6,938 nt of DNA from Sandaracinobacteroides sp964394815 (GTDB lineage: Bacteria > Pseudomonadota > Alphaproteobacteria > Sphingomonadales > Sphingomonadaceae): contig CAYMZC010000134.1 of assembly GCA_964394815.1 (NCBI GenBank), forward strand, positions 1 through 6,938. The letters are read 5' to 3'. The notes under the pieces were generated by a model, which saw nothing but the letters and a program-made list of their open reading frames with translations, made no database searches and was not told where the DNA came from. Positions 1-4,607 of this stretch are shown here, piece after piece. Position numbers and translations under genes: made by a program. Positions within the stretch are counted from its first letter, which is position 1. The number at the start of each line of letters is the position of its first letter.

Positions 1-38
1 TCGCTCTCGCCGCCACCGTCATATTCTGGCTCTGATCA

Positions 39-278
39 ATGAGTCCTGAGCCTAGGGACATCGATGGCCCCAATAGTCACCTGCTGAATGAACGCCAGGC
101 GTGGTTTTTGACCCGAGTCGAAAATGGGGACCACTGCCGCGCAGCCGATCTCGCTGAGCATTGGAACGTCAGCGAGAAGACGGCCCGGCGGGACATCGCT
201 TTGCTGAAGGAGTGGGAGCTGATCTGTTTTGTCGGCACCTTGCGCCGAGGGCATTATATCGCCGTCAGGGTTCGGTAG
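39..278 (+). CDS. Small winged-helix (DeoR-type HTH) DNA-binding protein
   Basis: This 79-residue protein is almost entirely one winged helix-turn-helix domain. The segment LNERQAWFLTRV opens the first helix, AADLAEHWNVSEKTARRDI (about residues 35-53) is a typical DeoR/Fic-C-terminal-like helix-turn-helix with the 'VSEKTARRDI' recognition helix, and LICFVGTLRRGHYI forms the wing. It should bind DNA; the target is unknown. There is no effector or catalytic domain, so it could be a stand-alone regulator or the detached C-terminal domain of a larger protein such as a Fic-family or ATP-binding regulator. The ATG at 39 lacks a clear Shine-Dalgarno. All three frames upstream close between 33 and 49 (TGA at 33, 40 and 47), so translation may depend on coupling to a gene that ends here and lies mostly outside the window. 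It converges with the PIN toxin gene, with 26 bases between the stops. Confidence 0.6.
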   Translation: MSPEPRDIDGPNSHLLNERQAWFLTRVENGDHCRAADLAEHWNVSEKTARRDIALLKEWELICFVGTLRRGHYIAVRVR

Positions 279-304
279 GACACGCTCGTCAGCGCGGCAT
301 GATG

Positions 305-931
305 TCAGATCACGCCGCTGAAAGGCTGGAGTTCAGCTACCGTTTTGGGAAGTGACTGACTGGCCAGCGTGTCCAGATATTCTTCGACACTTTTGGGTGG
401 GTTCGTCAGCCGGGACCGGCAGCGTTGTGCTGTGACGATGACAGCCGCCTGCGCCAGCCCAAACTGGTGATGGATGAAGTCATCGGGGTGCAGCACCTCG
501 ATGTCGTACTTCTCGAGCTCCGCGGCAGGGAAATCCTTCAGATTGAAGGTGACGATAGCATCCGCGCCGCAATGAATGGCTGCTGCCAGCACATGGCGGT
601 CATCTTCGTCGGGGAGTGCCAGCGCAGGAACAAGAGCTTGGTAGCCGTCCACCAGGCAATCCATGACGGCTGCGTCCATCAGGGCGCGCGTGCGCGCCAA
701 TTGCTCCGGCGTGAGATCCGGTCGGTTCTTCAGAACATTGCGGATCCACTCATCATGGATTTCGTCCGTCCACTTCGCACGGAACAGCTGCGTCATTGCC
801 AGCTCCAGCAGGAAATCCCGCAGTGGCGCCGGATACAATACGCATGCATCGTAAACGACGGTGTAGCGCGAAAGCTTAATAGCCCATCCCCAACTCCTGG
901 GCCTGTGCTGCCAGTTCGGAAAGCGCAGCAC
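305..931 (-). CDS. PIN-domain ribonuclease toxin (VapC-like)
   Basis: This is a PIN-domain protein, expected to be a Mg-dependent RNase acting as the toxin of a type II toxin-antitoxin pair. The acidic residues are visible: the Asp in VVYDACVLYP, the Glu in HDEWIRN, the Asp pair in DEDDRHVLAAA and the Asp in FNLKDFP, followed by a helical C-terminal region. The architecture recalls the VapC50-like group, which pairs with excisionase-type antitoxins. The antitoxin gene lies immediately upstream. The start is uncertain. Conserved sequence begins at about 880 (SRYTVVYDAC), but no ATG, GTG or TTG lies there. An ATT at 880-878 overlaps the antitoxin TAA as ATTAA, giving 191 residues. The nearest conventional start is the GTG at 931, given here, which would add 17 residues (17 x 3 bases) read out of frame within the antitoxin gene and looking non-native. 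The stop is TGA at 307-305. The PIN assignment is firm; the start is not. Confidence 0.85.
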   Translation of the reverse strand: MLRFPNWQHRPRSWGWAIKLSRYTVVYDACVLYPAPLRDFLLELAMTQLFRAKWTDEIHDEWIRNVLKNRPDLTPEQLARTRALMDAAVMDCLVDGYQALVPALALPDEDDRHVLAAAIHCGADAIVTFNLKDFPAAELEKYDIEVLHPDDFIHHQFGLAQAAVIVTAQRCRSRLTNPPKSVEEYLDTLASQSLPKTVAELQPFSGVI

Positions 932-1325
932 GGCGTTCCTGCTCGAACCGAGCCCTGTAAGCTTCGAGGTCGACAAATTTGACCCGGCGGTGCGTGCCTG
1001 CCTTGTGGAAGGGTATTTTCTTTTCTTCCAATAGCCGGACGAGATGAGGCCGCGACACGTTCAGAAGGTTCGCAGCCTCCTGCGTGGTCAGCTCCGCATG
1101 CACAGGAATCAGCGTTACAGCATTGCCGTTCGCCATCTCGGTCAGCAGGTGGATCAGGAGCGGCGTGACTGCTTTGGGCAACGGGAGGTCCGTCCCGTCG
1201 TCCAGGCGAACATGGACGGCGTCCTTCTTGGCACGCGCAAGCGCGCGGCTTGCGGTCGCAGCCAGCTCGCTGTCCTGTGCGTTCGGCACCACTGAGGTGT
1301 CGGCATGGTCGAGTAAGTCGGTCAT
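876..1325 (-). CDS. Antitoxin with excisionase/MerR-like HTH (VapB-like)
   Basis: This 149-residue DNA-binding protein is the likely cognate antitoxin of the PIN toxin. Residues 79-125 hold an excisionase-type HTH: ELTTQEAANLLNVSRPHLVRLLEE, then a wing KAGTHRRVKF and VDLEAYRARFEQER. A charged C-terminal helix rich in Ala, Glu and Gln (about 125-147) is the likely toxin-contacting part. The N-terminal 75 residues are an antitoxin-family helical region. In this group the antitoxin neutralises the toxin and usually represses its own promoter. The ATG at 1325 is chosen because AGGAGA sits 6-7 bases upstream. The TAA stop (878-876) overlaps the toxin frame. A GGAG placed ideally ahead of an internal ATG near the end (887-885) would initiate only a tripeptide in this frame; this might feed ribosomes onto the toxin cistron. 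Confidence 0.85.
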   Translation of the reverse strand: MTDLLDHADTSVVPNAQDSELAATASRALARAKKDAVHVRLDDGTDLPLPKAVTPLLIHLLTEMANGNAVTLIPVHAELTTQEAANLLNVSRPHLVRLLEEKKIPFHKAGTHRRVKFVDLEAYRARFEQERRAALSELAAQAQELGMGY

Positions 1326-1420
1326 GTTTGTCTCCTGTCACTCCTATCGCGCAACCAGAATACAAACGCAATAAACGAAACGGCCTTAACGGATGATGAC
1401 GCCATCACCAGGGCAGGCAG
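1326..1420 (-). promoter_or_regulatory. Probable promoter region of the VapBC-like operon
   Basis: This AT-richer stretch lies immediately upstream of the antitoxin start, where an autoregulated promoter is expected. On the minus strand it has a TATTCT -10-like hexamer (about 1363-1358), three CGTTT repeats just upstream of it and a doubled AGGAG (the proximal one being the ribosome binding site). I could not pair the -10 with a convincing -35 at normal spacing, so the exact boxes are not assigned. Confidence 0.3.
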
Positions 1421-1501
1421 GATCGGGCAGTGGCGACGCCCAGATCGGCTGGCGCTGGTCATCAGGCGACTGCGCGATTGAAGATATCTCGCCCGCTTCC
1501 G

Positions 1502-2221
1502 TCAATGCCGGGTGGGGTTTTCGAGATGCCTGTCAGTTTCAAGCGCCAATGCTGCAGCCCACAGTGGGGTCTTGGTGAAAATGTCCTGCCGTTCCAGTCC
1601 CCTGCCAACCCGATGCTCCTGCAACAGGCCCAGCCATGTCAGCGGACGGAGCACGTGGATGTAGAATGCGGCAGTCAGTCTATGATCATGGTGCCCGTCC
1701 TCGGATCCGCTGCCAAACAGGGCTGAGCTCAGGCGATCCCTGCTTGCCCCATTCTGCGCTTCCACGTTGATGACATTGAGAAAAATTTCCCAGTTTCCCA
1801 CGAGGGTATCTTCATGGCGCGTATAGGGGGCGTGATCGAGGGCAAGCAGGTGATCGGCCAGGACTGTCCATAGCTCTCCGGGCTTGGATTTGAGTTGTTT
1901 GCCAAGTTTCGTGCAATGCATTGCGCCCTTGGCGTGGCGCACCAACTTCGCGCTGAGCAGCACGTCGCGCAAAACCATCAGCGGTGGAAAGTCCTGCTCG
2001 TTGAGGACCTTGTTGAGGTAATAAAGGTCCTCGGGCTCATAGAAAGGCCAGGCGAAGGCTTCGGCCGCCCATTGCACAAAGTACCGCTTCATGGCCTTCA
2101 GGGGCGTCAGGCCGATGGGTCCGTTGGTCTCGATGTAGTCGAGAGTCAGGCGCGCCCCTCGCAGCAATGGTGACAAGGCCAGATCTGGACTCTCGTCAGC
2201 GATATGGGTGAACTGGATCAT
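1502..2221 (-). CDS. Conserved hypothetical protein in the GNAT toxin operon
   Basis: I do not recognise a named family for this 239-residue soluble protein, though its style matches uncharacterised proteins known in alphaproteobacteria. The start is the ATG at 2221 (MIQFTHIADE). Notable parts are a mid-N-terminal block GLTPLKAMKRYFVQWAAEAF and EPEDLYYLNKVLNEQDFPPL, then a possible winged-helix-like segment (LRDVLLSAKLVRHAKGAMH, TKLGKQL). Further on come a NWEIFLNVINVEA block and a C-terminal LTWLGLLQEH with KTPLWAAAL. No signal peptide, membrane segment or catalytic motif is evident. It starts 17 bases after the GNAT stop, with only a weak GGAA near the ATG, so it is probably co-transcribed and partly coupled. 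It could be a third component of the toxin-antitoxin operon or an unrelated passenger. The longer open frame reaching 2419 lies inside the GNAT gene in another frame and is not native. Confidence 0.75.
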   Translation of the reverse strand: MIQFTHIADESPDLALSPLLRGARLTLDYIETNGPIGLTPLKAMKRYFVQWAAEAFAWPFYEPEDLYYLNKVLNEQDFPPLMVLRDVLLSAKLVRHAKGAMHCTKLGKQLKSKPGELWTVLADHLLALDHAPYTRHEDTLVGNWEIFLNVINVEAQNGASRDRLSSALFGSGSEDGHHDHRLTAAFYIHVLRPLTWLGLLQEHRVGRGLERQDIFTKTPLWAAALALETDRHLENPTRH

Positions 2222-2238
2222 GCTTCCAACGGCCAGCT

Positions 2239-2784
2239 TTAGCCCAATGTCGCCCGCACATCGGCCATGGGTATGTAAACGCGGCGAGGGTTGCCCGGAT
2301 CTCCCAACGGCAGGAAACCTAGGTCCGCGTAGAATTTCCAGCGTCGGTCGAAGTGATCCCCGTCGAGCACATCGAGCACAATTGCGGCCGCGCCCATCTG
2401 GTCGGCGATGCCAATGCACCGCTCCATCGCATCAATGACAAGCGCAGTGCCAAGGCGTTTGCCCTGCATGTCCTCGCGCACGGCTACCGCCCGAATGTAG
2501 ATGACCGGGACATCCGGAACCCGCGCGCGCTGCCATTTCTTCGGGCCGAATTCCGCGCGCACGGCCATGGCGCCAAGCGTGTAGAAGCCGAGTACCGCGC
2601 TATCCCCGTCGGCCGTTGCGATCCACGCGGTGACCATGCCGTCCTTGACCTGGTCGGACAGGGACGATTTCAGGAAATTGTCGATCGGTGCAAAGCCACA
2701 TGAAAAGGCGCTGCGGTCGTGCAGCGCCTTGTCGAATTTGGCGATTGTCAGGGCTGGGAGTTCAGCCCCGGTTTCAGCCGGCAT
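2239..2784 (-). CDS. GNAT-family acetyltransferase toxin (TacT/AtaT-like)
   Basis: This 181-residue single-domain GNAT N-acetyltransferase is probably the toxin of a DUF1778-GNAT module. Members of this class acetylate the amino group of charged tRNAs and block translation. Visible marks are the N-terminal CGFAPIDNFLKSSLSDQVKDG, typical of the class; the strand IYIRAVAV followed by the acetyl-CoA loop REDMQGKRLGTAL (about residues 103-115); and FYADLGFLPL near 151-160, whose Tyr152 sits where the catalytic tyrosine lies in TacT-like toxins. Length is normal for the group. The ATG at 2784 overlaps the end of the antitoxin gene by 11 bases, the classic arrangement that couples toxin to antitoxin translation. 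The uncharacterised gene follows 17 bases after the stop. The sequence appears intact; the particular tRNA target cannot be told. Confidence 0.9.
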   Translation of the reverse strand: MPAETGAELPALTIAKFDKALHDRSAFSCGFAPIDNFLKSSLSDQVKDGMVTAWIATADGDSAVLGFYTLGAMAVRAEFGPKKWQRARVPDVPVIYIRAVAVREDMQGKRLGTALVIDAMERCIGIADQMGAAAIVLDVLDGDHFDRRWKFYADLGFLPLGDPGNPRRVYIPMADVRATLG

Positions 2785-3082
2785 CCTTGAGCAGGCCCTT
2801 CGTTGCCTTCGCTGCACGGGCGAGGCCGGATACCTTCTTGCCCGGCGCATCCACAGCGGCTTTGAACGCTTCGAATGCCTCGACCGGCAAAATCGACAGG
2901 GACATGCGTTGCTCAACTTCCTGCGCGCGGAGCAGAGCAGCCTGACGAATGAAGTCTGCCTCCTGCAGACCGGTGGCAGCTGCTGCAGCCCTGATCCGCT
3001 CTTCGTCGGCACGGTGCATGCGCACCTCTTTGCGGGCCTCCATCTTGCCCGGGGTTGGGGTAACGGTTTCCAGGGCGAACAT
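2774..3082 (-). CDS. DUF1778 ribbon-helix-helix antitoxin (TacA/AtaR-like)
   Basis: This 102-residue antitoxin neutralises the adjacent GNAT toxin and should repress the operon. The N-terminal ribbon-helix-helix is seen in KEVRMHRADEERIRAAAAATG followed by LQEADFIRQAALLRAQEVE (about residues 18-57). The C-terminal part, ILPVEAFEAFKAAVDAP then a basic Lys/Ala tail (about 64-100), matches the toxin-wrapping segment of DUF1778 proteins. The start is the ATG at 3082, with AAGGAG seven bases upstream; a longer in-frame reading to 3172 runs into the promoter and is not used. The stop lies within the start of the GNAT gene. An inverted-repeat operator candidate lies 24 bases upstream of the start codon. 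Confidence 0.9.
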   Translation of the reverse strand: MFALETVTPTPGKMEARKEVRMHRADEERIRAAAAATGLQEADFIRQAALLRAQEVEQRMSLSILPVEAFEAFKAAVDAPGKKVSGLARAAKATKGLLKDAG

Positions 3083-3103
3083 GGTCAATCTCCTTGCCGC
3101 CAT

Positions 3104-3132
3104 CATGTACGGCAAAACGCCGTACGCGTCAA
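3104..3132 (-). promoter_or_regulatory. Promoter of the DUF1778-GNAT operon
   Basis: On the minus strand, TTGACG (3132-3127, five of six bases of the consensus -35) is followed after exactly 17 bases by TACATG (3109-3104, a weak -10). Transcription would begin near 3097, leaving a leader of about 15 bases that carries the AAGGAG ribosome binding site. The weak -10 and the overlapping operator fit a tightly repressed toxin-antitoxin promoter. Start site and boxes are inferred from sequence alone. Confidence 0.5.
3107..3125. promoter_or_regulatory. Inverted-repeat operator in the toxin-antitoxin promoter
   Basis: A perfect inverted repeat, GTACGGC (3107-3113), AAAAC spacer (3114-3118), GCCGTAC (3119-3125), fills most of the spacer between the -35 and -10 boxes and overlaps the -10. 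A dimer bound here would occlude RNA polymerase. The ribbon-helix-helix antitoxin encoded just downstream is the obvious ligand, alone or with the GNAT toxin. The repeat is seen directly; binding is inferred. Confidence 0.6.
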
Positions 3133-3140
3133 TTGTGATG

Positions 3141-3278
3141 CTACCGCGGGAGGCATTGGCGCACAGGGGCAAGGGGCGGTGTAATTGGCCTCAACTGACG
3201 CGCCTCGATCTCGCCCGCAATGTCGTGCCGAGGCTGGCGCTGGATCAGGTTGTAATATGGTCTCGTTCCCACCGCCAT
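3141..3278 (-). CDS. Possible 45-residue ORF or gene remnant
   Basis: An ATG at 3278 opens a 45-codon frame ending in TAG at 3143-3141. It reads MAVGTRPYYNLIQRQ, then RHDIAGEIEARQLRPI and a Pro-rich tail. The mixed, protein-like composition of the middle part suggests real or formerly real coding, but there is no ribosome binding site and no recognisable domain. It coincides with the 102-base inverted repeat and runs toward the -35 box of the toxin-antitoxin promoter. It may equally be a non-coding structured segment or a fragment left by rearrangement. Confidence 0.2.
   Translation of the reverse strand: MAVGTRPYYNLIQRQPRHDIAGEIEARQLRPITPPLAPVRQCLPR
3175..3276. repeat. 102-base long imperfect inverted repeat
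   Basis: Outer arms GGCGGTG (3175-3181) and CACCGCC (3270-3276) are perfectly complementary. Between them further nested complementarity can be traced: 3184-3186 with 3254-3256, 3192-3195 with 3249-3252, 3196-3198 with 3245-3247, 3199-3201 with 3237-3239, and 3202-3207 with 3229-3234, leaving a 21-base loop. Transcribed from either strand it could fold into a long bulged hairpin. It is not a tRNA (no TTCRA loop or anticodon arm) and lacks the usual integron attC core boxes. It lies just upstream of the toxin-antitoxin promoter. It may be a structured RNA, a recombination site or chance; function is unknown. Confidence 0.4.
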
Positions 3279-3282
3279 TTCA

Positions 3283-3343
3283 ACGGGTTAACCCATTGTT
3301 TTCAAACGAAAAGCTGGAAAACCTGCCCCCAGTATATCCCCCA
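3283..3343. other. Candidate integration-site-like region
   Basis: A perfect palindrome GGGTTAACCC (3285-3294) is followed by an AT-rich stretch and two direct copies of CCCCCA (3326-3331 and 3338-3343, period 12, separated by GTATAT). Spaced G5-TAT-type repeats occur near the integrase arm-binding sites of some tRNA-targeting genomic islands, so this may be a leftover attachment region. No integrase gene, tRNA 3' end or second copy is present in the window; this is weak inference. Confidence 0.2.
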
Positions 3344-3374
3344 CTTCGACAAGGCTTGCCCCGGAACGTGGCGG

Positions 3375-3404
3375 AAACAAACGCCCCGCCAGTGGGGGCG
3401 GGGC
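3375..3404 (-). terminator. Rho-independent terminator for the minus strand
   Basis: A GC-rich perfect 8-bp stem, GCCCCGCC (3383-3390) with GGCGGGGC (3397-3404), encloses a 6-base loop. On the minus strand it is followed directly by GTTTGTTT (3382-3375), as expected for an intrinsic terminator. It lies 20 bases downstream of the stop of the small ORF at 3425 and would end a transcript coming from the right. On the plus strand the following bases are not T-rich. Confidence 0.65.
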
Positions 3405-3424
3405 TTCGGGCCTCTCATTTCAAT

Positions 3425-3556
3425 TCAACCCCCTGCCCGTAAATTTGCCACATTCGCAAAAAGACGCCTGCCGCCGGTCCTGTGGCTGATCGGAAAAAAC
3501 TTTCCGACCACCCCCCGTGTCCCCGGCTTGTGCCCGAGCGTTTGTTGCCCGGTCAT
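3425..3556 (-). CDS. Small hypothetical protein, 43 residues
   Basis: The ATG at 3556 overlaps the stop of the preceding small ORF as ATGA and has a strong GGAAGGGAG six bases upstream. It encodes 43 basic residues (MTGQQTLGHKPGTRGVVGK, FFPISHRTGGRRLFANVANLRAGG) with no known domain. The stop is followed after 20 bases by the terminator, which supports a genuine minus-strand transcription unit. Another minus frame also stays open here (ending in FCECGKFTGRGLN), so the frame choice rests on the ribosome binding site. A TCGGAAA/TTTCCGA inverted repeat (3490-3507) lies inside the ORF. Function unknown. Confidence 0.3.
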   Translation of the reverse strand: MTGQQTLGHKPGTRGVVGKFFPISHRTGGRRLFANVANLRAGG

Positions 3557-3665
3557 GGCGTGCTCCCTTCCGGCTGTTCCCATTGCCCGGTTGACGCGTT
3601 CTTGTGTTGCCCGCGCGGCACGAAGCGTTCCCAGTCGGTCAGCCGGAATCCCCATTCTCGTTCAT
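3553..3665 (-). pseudogene. Tiny ORF with apparent frameshift
   Basis: An ATG at 3665 with GGGAGG four bases upstream is an excellent initiation site, yet its frame stops after eight codons (MNENGDSG). The overlapping frame continues with strongly protein-like sequence, FRLTDWERFVPRGQHKN then ASTGQWEQPEGSTP, and ends at 3553 overlapping the next start. Joining the two by a single one-base shift near 3648-3640 would give a protein of about 37 residues. This suggests a recent frameshift mutation, a sequencing error near a contig edge, or less likely programmed frameshifting. The family is not recognised. The alternative is that the downstream frame belongs to a longer ORF reaching back into the N gap. 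Confidence 0.3.
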
Positions 3666-3805
3666 GCCACCTCCCTAGCGGTTTCCAAAAGATGGCAAGG
3701 AAGCACGTAGGAAGAGCGCTTCTCGTGCTGGCCTGCCTGGTCCCAAGCCAAAGCTTAAGAACAATCAGTGAACGTTCAAGGCAGTTCAGCCCTGTCCGGT
3801 GATTG

Positions 3806-3815
3806 NNNNNNNNNN
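3806..3815. other. Assembly gap (10 Ns)
   Basis: Ten Ns interrupt the sequence. Such a fixed run usually marks a scaffold join of uncertain true length. It cuts the 3' end of the metallopeptidase gene, so the order and distance between the toxin-antitoxin half (left) and the restriction half (right) depend on the scaffolding. Confidence 0.95.
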
Positions 3816-4607
3816 CCCTTTCAGGATGGGCGCTTTGCATGGCGCTGCATCAAGACCTCGGGCTGCATCCTGCGCCTGGCTGAGAAATGCGCCCGACAGG
3901 GATGATTGATGACGTTCCAGCCATGATTTCATGGCATTGTAGTCAGGCAACATATGGCTGAGCAGCGACCAGAATTCCGGCCCGTGCGTCCGGTGCGCCA
4001 GATGCGACAGTTCATGTGCCACCACATATTCCATCACTTTCCTCGGCGCGAAGATCAGGTGCCAGTTGATGAACACGTTCCCCTCCGGACCACATGATCC
4101 CCATCCGTGGGCCATATCGCCCACGCGGATCGAGCGGGGCACAAGGCCGAACCGCTTGCCAAGGCTTGCGGCGATCTCCCGCACATCCCGGCGCGCCCGC
4201 TGCATCAACCACAGCTTCAGTTCCAGAGCGACGAGGTGGTCGGCATTCTCGCCCACCCAGGCTGGTAGATCGACAATGAAGCCGTTGCGATAGCGTGTCG
4301 TGAACCGGTCGGAATCTGTCCGCCGCACGGTCAGGGGCATTTTGCGGCCCCGGTAGGGTATCTTCGATCCGGTGATGAACCGGGGCACGGCGTGGCGCGT
4401 GGCGGTGATCCGCTCCATTTCGCGCACGGTGTCAAACACCCACTGGCGCTTGCGCTCCAGAAAGCCCGCGATGTCGTCATCGTTGTCGCTGGTGAGCGCC
4501 AGCACCTCGACATGACCGGGTGTGATGGTAATGCGGCGTTCCGACGCCGTCGCCGACCGGCGAAGCTCGTAGGGGATTTCCTTCCGGCCAATCTGGAGCG
4601 TTGGCAT
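3816..4607 (-). CDS. YgjP/DUF45-type zinc metallopeptidase, 3' end lost
   Basis: This is a gluzincin-like metallopeptidase of the YgjP/DUF45 (M48-like) group. The active-site HExxH is seen in VVAHELSHLAHRTHGPEFW (about residues 203-221), where the two His and a downstream Glu/His would bind zinc; WGSCGPEGNVFINWHLIFAP just before it is the family's conserved strand. Its substrate is unknown. The ATG at 4607 overlaps the hsdR stop as TGATG, so the two are translationally coupled. Genes of this group are often found beside hsdR in type I restriction loci. About 264 residues are readable before the N gap, already longer than usual; the tail after LERHQSSLSG looks like a non-conserved extension. 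If the gap really is 10 bases the frame would stop at 3786, but the true C-terminus is unknown. Confidence 0.85.

Noticed and set aside
425..982. Long plus-strand open frame opposite the PIN toxin
   Set aside because: It is antisense to a clearly conserved PIN domain, has no recognisable domain or ribosome binding site, and its composition is that of a high-GC shadow frame.
1375..1501. Terminator between the uncharacterised gene and the VapBC-like operon
   Set aside because: No stem with a following T run could be found on the minus strand, so read-through from the upstream operon cannot be excluded but no site is called.
3175..3276. tRNA gene suggested by 7-base acceptor-like arms
   Set aside because: There is no T-loop (the TTCRA pattern is absent), no anticodon arm at the right place and the length does not fit.
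3490..3507. TCGGAAA/TTTCCGA hairpin with a T6 run as a terminator or programmed frameshift site
   Set aside because: The stem is AT-rich, no T tract follows it on either strand, and the T run lies in the stem itself; it is more likely part of the small ORF.
2630..3710. Plus-strand open frames across the antitoxin and the intergenic region
   Set aside because: They are antisense to the DUF1778 antitoxin or cross its promoter and the terminator hairpin, and they are low-complexity and Arg/Pro/Ser rich.
3691..3801. Short plus-strand frame starting MARKHVGRALLVLACL, resembling a signal peptide
   Set aside because: It has only a short hydrophobic run, no convincing ribosome binding site and ends within 36 residues at the assembly gap.
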